DNA from: Thermophagus sp052400625
GTDB lineage: Bacteria; Bacteroidota; Bacteroidia; Bacteroidales; Marinilabiliaceae
Strand: one strand, 5' to 3'
NCBI GenBank assembly: GCA_052400625.1
Contig: JBQTGH010000007.1
Length of the DNA stretch: 64,000 nucleotides
The translations under genes and the position numbers were made by a program. Shown here one piece after another: positions 61,094-64,000 of the stretch; position 1 is the stretch's first letter, and each line of letters opens with the position of its first letter. Under the pieces are notes generated by a model. It was not told the origin of the DNA and did no database searches. It was given only the letters and a program-made list of their open reading frames with translations.

Positions 61094-62428
61094 TCATCGG
61101 TTAAAGGTAAGGGGCATGCCCGAACGGTTAGGGTTGATGACTCCCTTTTCAAAAACAACTTGTCCGTTTATGAGGGTATGGGTAACCGCGTGTGAGAAGG
61201 TGGTCCCTGAAAATGGACTCCACTGGCATTTATAATGTACCGCCGCATCACTGATGGTGTTTTTTTGATGAGGGGCTACCAGAACTAAATCGGCATAATA
61301 GCCCTCTTTAATAAATCCTCTTTTTTCGATTTGGAAGAGCTGTGCCGGGGCATGACACATCTTTTCTACTACCAGCTCTTTAGAGAAAATGCCCTGATGA
61401 GCCATTTCAAGCATTGCAATAAGTGAATGCTCAATGAGCGGGCCTCCCGAGGGAGCCTGGAAGTATTTGTTGGCTTTTTCTTCGAGGGTATGCGGTGCAT
61501 GGTCGGTCGCCACCACGTCGAGCAGGTTGTTTTTTAAGCCTTCACGAAGGGCTTCCCGATCTGCCTTGCTTTTCACAGCAGGATTCCATTTGATTCGGGC
61601 ACCGTAATGGTCATAATCCTGATCGGTGAACCAGAGATGATGAACACAGACTTCGGCAGTGATGTGCTTTTTGTTTAAGGGGACGGTATTAAAGAGTGAC
61701 AACTCTTGAGCGGTGGAGACATGAAGGATATGCAACCGCGTGTTGTATTTGGTGGCCAACTCTACGGCCAATGATGAAGAACGATAACAAGCTTCTGCAC
61801 TTCTGATTTCCGGGTGAAATCGAAACGCAATATCTTCACCGTAACGATCCCGATACTGTTTTAGGTTATTTTTGATGGTCTCCTCATCTTCACAATGGGT
61901 GGCGATGAGAAAAGGTACCTCTTTGAAAATATTTTTTAGCGTTTCTCTGTTGTCAACCAGCATATTGCCGGTTGAAGAACCCATGAACACTTTTATCCCA
62001 CATGTTTTTCGGGGGTCGGCTTTTAAAAGCTCCTGAAGGTTGTCATTGGTGGCTCCAAGATAAAAAGAAAAATTGGCGTACGATTTTTCTTGGGCGATTT
62101 CAAATTTTTTATTGAGGGCTTCAAGGGTTGTTGTTTGAGGGTTGGTGTTTGGCATTTCCATGAAAGAGGTTACCCCACCGGCCACCGCGGCTTTCGATTC
62201 GGTGGCTATGTCTGCTTTATGGGTCAACCCCGGTTCCCGAAAATGGACCTGATCGTCGATTACTCCCGGCAGTAGATACAACCCTTCCGCATTCATAACG
62301 CGGTCGGCTGTTGGCAATGGCTGATCCCCGGTAATAACTTTTTCTATAACCCGATCTTTGACGTAAACACTTCCTTGATAGGAATGTCCCTCGTTAATGA
62401 TGGTCGCATTTTGTATCAGTATGCTCAT
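61094..62428 (-). CDS. pyrC: Dihydroorotase, Bacteroidota type
   Basis: A 444-residue amidohydrolase that closes N-carbamoyl-aspartate to dihydroorotate in pyrimidine synthesis. The metal site begins LLPGVIDDQVHFREPGLTHK, so the usual HxH pair is QxH. The carboxylated lysine is in GIKVFMGSSTGNM, histidines follow in LIATHCEDEE and LHILHVSTAQE, and the catalytic Asp in VVATDHAPHTLEEK. The overall length and motifs are of the class I (multi-domain-like) type. The Q variant appears, from memory, also in other Bacteroidota dihydroorotases. A single leftward gene; the GT2 gene lies upstream. Confidence 0.93.
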   Translation of the reverse strand: MSILIQNATIINEGHSYQGSVYVKDRVIEKVITGDQPLPTADRVMNAEGLYLLPGVIDDQVHFREPGLTHKADIATESKAAVAGGVTSFMEMPNTNPQTTTLEALNKKFEIAQEKSYANFSFYLGATNDNLQELLKADPRKTCGIKVFMGSSTGNMLVDNRETLKNIFKEVPFLIATHCEDEETIKNNLKQYRDRYGEDIAFRFHPEIRSAEACYRSSSLAVELATKYNTRLHILHVSTAQELSLFNTVPLNKKHITAEVCVHHLWFTDQDYDHYGARIKWNPAVKSKADREALREGLKNNLLDVVATDHAPHTLEEKANKYFQAPSGGPLIEHSLIAMLEMAHQGIFSKELVVEKMCHAPAQLFQIEKRGFIKEGYYADLVLVAPHQKNTISDAAVHYKCQWSPFSGTTFSHAVTHTLINGQVVFEKGVINPNRSGMPLTFNR

Positions 62429-62565
62429 GCCAATTCTCTTTTAATTTTATGGAAAAAATAAATTGCCAACCGGTTGATCGTTCTTTTTAAGGTCTTGGCC
62501 GGTTTTGGAATAAAATCCAGTGATGGTTCCGCATTAATTATTATTTGAAAAATACCATCTCCAAA

Positions 62566-62621
62566 ATCTAATATCTTACATCTAACATCTAATAATCTAA
62601 CATCTAATATCTAACAATCTA
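62566..62621. repeat. Low-complexity ATCTAAT-type repeat
   Basis: A run of imperfect ATCTAACATCTAATA words, some 55 bases long, lies downstream of the GT2 gene. The same kind of word is found near 56755-56790 and 60410-60430, always in spacers. Nothing else is seen in 62429-62624. Confidence 0.7.
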
Positions 62622-62624
62622 TTT

Positions 62625-63362
62625 TTATACTTCATATTTTTTAAAGAAGCTACTGAGTTTCATTTTTATGACTCCCCAGAAAGCTTCACTGAAAATACCG
62701 CCACTCATTTTAGATGCTCCTTGTTGGCGTTCGGTGAATATAATTGGAACCTCAATGATTGTAAATCCATATTTCCAGGTAGAAAATTTCATTTCTATCT
62801 GGAAGCCGTAACCTTTTAGTTTGATTTTGTCTAGCTTGATGGTTTCCAGTACTTTTCGATGGTAACATTTAAAGCCGGCGGTGGTATCCATGATCTTCAT
62901 GCCGGTTATCAGTCTTACATAAACCGATGCAAAATAGGACATTAGCACTCGTCCCATGGGCCAGTTGACCACATTTACCCCCGATTTATACCTGGAACCA
63001 ATGGCCAGTTGAGCCTTTTCATTAATACAGGCATAATAGAGCCGGTTCAGATCTTTGGGGTCATGTGAAAAGTCGGCATCCATCTCACAAATGTAGTCAT
63101 ACCCATTTGTCAAGGCCCACTTAAATCCGGTAATATAGGCTGTGCCCAGCCCCAGCTTTCCGCTTCTTTCAATGATGTGAAGACGGCCTGCATGTTGTTT
63201 TTGAAGATCCTTAACGATGGCAGCCGTTCCGTCGGGCGAACCATCGTCAACAATTAATACCTCAAAAGTTACCGGTTGTGATAATACCGCTTTTATGATC
63301 GCTTCAATATTCTCTTTCTCGTTATAGGTTGGTATAATTACCAGATTTTTGGTCTCTGTCAT
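62625..63362 (-). CDS. Polyprenol-phosphate mannosyltransferase-like glycosyltransferase (GT2, DPM1-like)
   Basis: A 245-residue GT2 enzyme. VIIPTYNEKENIEAIIKAVL opens the nucleotide-sugar domain, LIVDDGSPDGTA is the first Asp motif, and YICEMDADFSHDPKDLNRL carries the metal-binding DxD. YKSGVNVVNWPMGRVLMSYF is the acceptor-side block of DPM1-like proteins. There is no C-terminal membrane segment, as in the soluble DPM1 class. It likely transfers mannose (or another sugar) from a nucleotide to polyprenyl phosphate. It is leftward and stands next to the rRNA operon on its right. Confidence 0.88.
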   Translation of the reverse strand: MTETKNLVIIPTYNEKENIEAIIKAVLSQPVTFEVLIVDDGSPDGTAAIVKDLQKQHAGRLHIIERSGKLGLGTAYITGFKWALTNGYDYICEMDADFSHDPKDLNRLYYACINEKAQLAIGSRYKSGVNVVNWPMGRVLMSYFASVYVRLITGMKIMDTTAGFKCYHRKVLETIKLDKIKLKGYGFQIEMKFSTWKYGFTIIEVPIIFTERQQGASKMSGGIFSEAFWGVIKMKLSSFFKKYEV

Positions 63363-63610
63363 TTACAAATGGTCGGTTTTGATTTATATTTGATGTGGTT
63401 TGTTTACTCCCGTTTTGCAACGGTAGGTAAAACATCTTTATTATAATATATATGTGATAACTCAAATCTTTGCGGAACAAAGATTACACGAAATTACAAA
63501 AAATAGCCTGACAAAAGTCTAATAACTTCGAAGGATAAAATTTCTTTGAAAAAGTAGTTATTGATATAAAGGGGATTAGCATTTTTTTAGAAAAAAAGAG
63601 CGAGATAAGG

Positions 63611-63641
63611 TTGGGAAGTCTGGATAAAAGGTATACTTTTG
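63611..63641 (+). promoter_or_regulatory. rRNA operon promoter P1
   Basis: TTG at 63611-63613 and TACTTTTG at 63634-63641 are 20 bases apart and match the phylum consensus. The start of 16S lies about 320 bases further on. No gene is seen in 63363-63960. Confidence 0.75.
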
Positions 63642-63731
63642 CATCCGCTTAACGAAGCAGAGACGAATAGAAAGAGAGTGAAACAAGAGCTGTTTAAAGG
63701 GAAGAGGGGTAGAAAAAAGTTTTGAAAAGAT

Positions 63732-63762
63732 TTGGATTGAGAGATAAAAAGCAGTATTTTTG
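63732..63762 (+). promoter_or_regulatory. rRNA operon promoter P2
   Basis: TTG at 63732-63734 and TATTTTTG at 63755-63762 are again 20 bases apart. P1 and P2 have the same layout and similar flanks (TTTTGCATCCGC, TTTTTGCACTCGC). The hairpin GCTACCCC/GGGGCTAGC follows at 63782-63800, then GGGGAC/GTCCCC at about 63813-63838. Confidence 0.75.
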
Positions 63763-63861
63763 CACTCGCTTTTGAAAAGGAGCTACCCCACGGGGCTAGC
63801 GGAAAGCAGAGGGGGACGAGAAGAAATTAGAAGTCCCCGGAAAGAGTTAAGAGAAAAGAAA

Positions 63862-63872
63862 GATCTTTGACA
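63862..63872 (+). promoter_or_regulatory. boxA-like antitermination site in the rRNA leader
   Basis: GATCTTTGACA resembles the boxA core of rRNA leaders (TGCTCTTTAACA in E. coli), which binds NusB and NusE. It lies about 90 bases before 16S, the usual place. Confidence 0.6.
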
Positions 63873-63960
63873 GAATAGATGCAAAACCTGAGGAAGGAAA
63901 AAAGCCAAACCGGAAATTCCGAGAAGGCCAATACTTAAAAGAGCTAATAAGAACTTTTTG

Positions 63961-64000
63961 TACAACGAAGAGTTTGATCCTGGCTCAGGATGAACGCTAG
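63961..64000 (+). rRNA. rrs: 16S ribosomal RNA, 5' end (partial)
   Basis: TACAACGAAGAGTTTGATCC and TGGCTCAGGATGAACGCTAG are the universal first bases of bacterial 16S; the pre-helix bases fit Bacteroidales. Only 40 bases are in the window. The exact mature end may differ by a few bases. Confidence 0.93.

Noticed and set aside
63783..63965. 60-codon minus-strand frame in the rRNA leader
   Set aside because: Lies over promoter-leader hairpins and the 16S start; a chance frame.

Overview
The window is chromosomal DNA of a Bacteroidota bacterium, probably of the Bacteroidales/Marinilabiliales type. Supporting signs are a protein tail resembling a type IX secretion sorting domain, promoters of the TTG-N20-TAnnTTTG kind, Bacteroidota-style division genes (long FtsI with a PASTA-like tail, MraY with an internal insertion, MurE with the DNPR motif of meso-diaminopimelate ligases), and a 16S rRNA 5' end of the Bacteroides kind in the last 40 bases. 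The lineage assignment is inference from gene content; no search was run.

Layout. 1-9.2 kb: housekeeping genes (a sorting-domain protein tail, tadA, aspS, an acyltransferase, miaB, a YebC-family gene, a universal stress protein, a SPOR-domain protein). 9.3-16.5 kb: purF, then a leftward block with a GlsA/GlsB-like acyltransferase pair (predicted amino-acid lipid synthesis), a cysteine-less lipoamide-dehydrogenase-like flavoprotein, a serine hydrolase, and an exported glutathione peroxidase. 17.2-33.4 kb: a complete rightward division and cell-wall (dcw) cluster, mraZ-rsmH-ftsL-ftsI-murE-mraY-murD-ftsW-murG-murC-ftsQ-ftsA-ftsZ, followed by yqeY. 33.6-41.5 kb: a leftward envelope operon, coaX - outer-membrane protein - TPR protein - lptC - CNNM/CorC protein - ppiD. 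41.8-46.2 kb: a PAS response regulator and mfd, convergent.

46.2-56.8 kb is the accessory part. It holds repeat arrays, a TonB-type receptor with a LytS/LytTR-like two-component pair, a near-identical 0.75-kb duplication carrying an SRPBCC gene, an AlbA/ATPase-type regulator, a decayed hsdR fragment, a truncated higB with an intact higA, and five 139-bp tandem repeats. 56.8-63.4 kb returns to metabolism: aspartate kinase, pncA and pncB (NAD salvage), a lipoprotein, dihydroorotase and a polyprenol-phosphate mannosyltransferase-like enzyme. The window closes with a two-promoter rRNA leader and the first bases of 16S rRNA.

The most unusual signal is an interspersed element of about 103 bp whose 3' edge (consensus TATACGGATGAAA) supplies or abuts the start codon of several unrelated genes (usp, gpx, rsmH, murG and probably the AlbA-type regulator). 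Next come the flavoprotein that has lost both redox cysteines beside the lipid acyltransferases, and the repeat-rich, decayed defence region.
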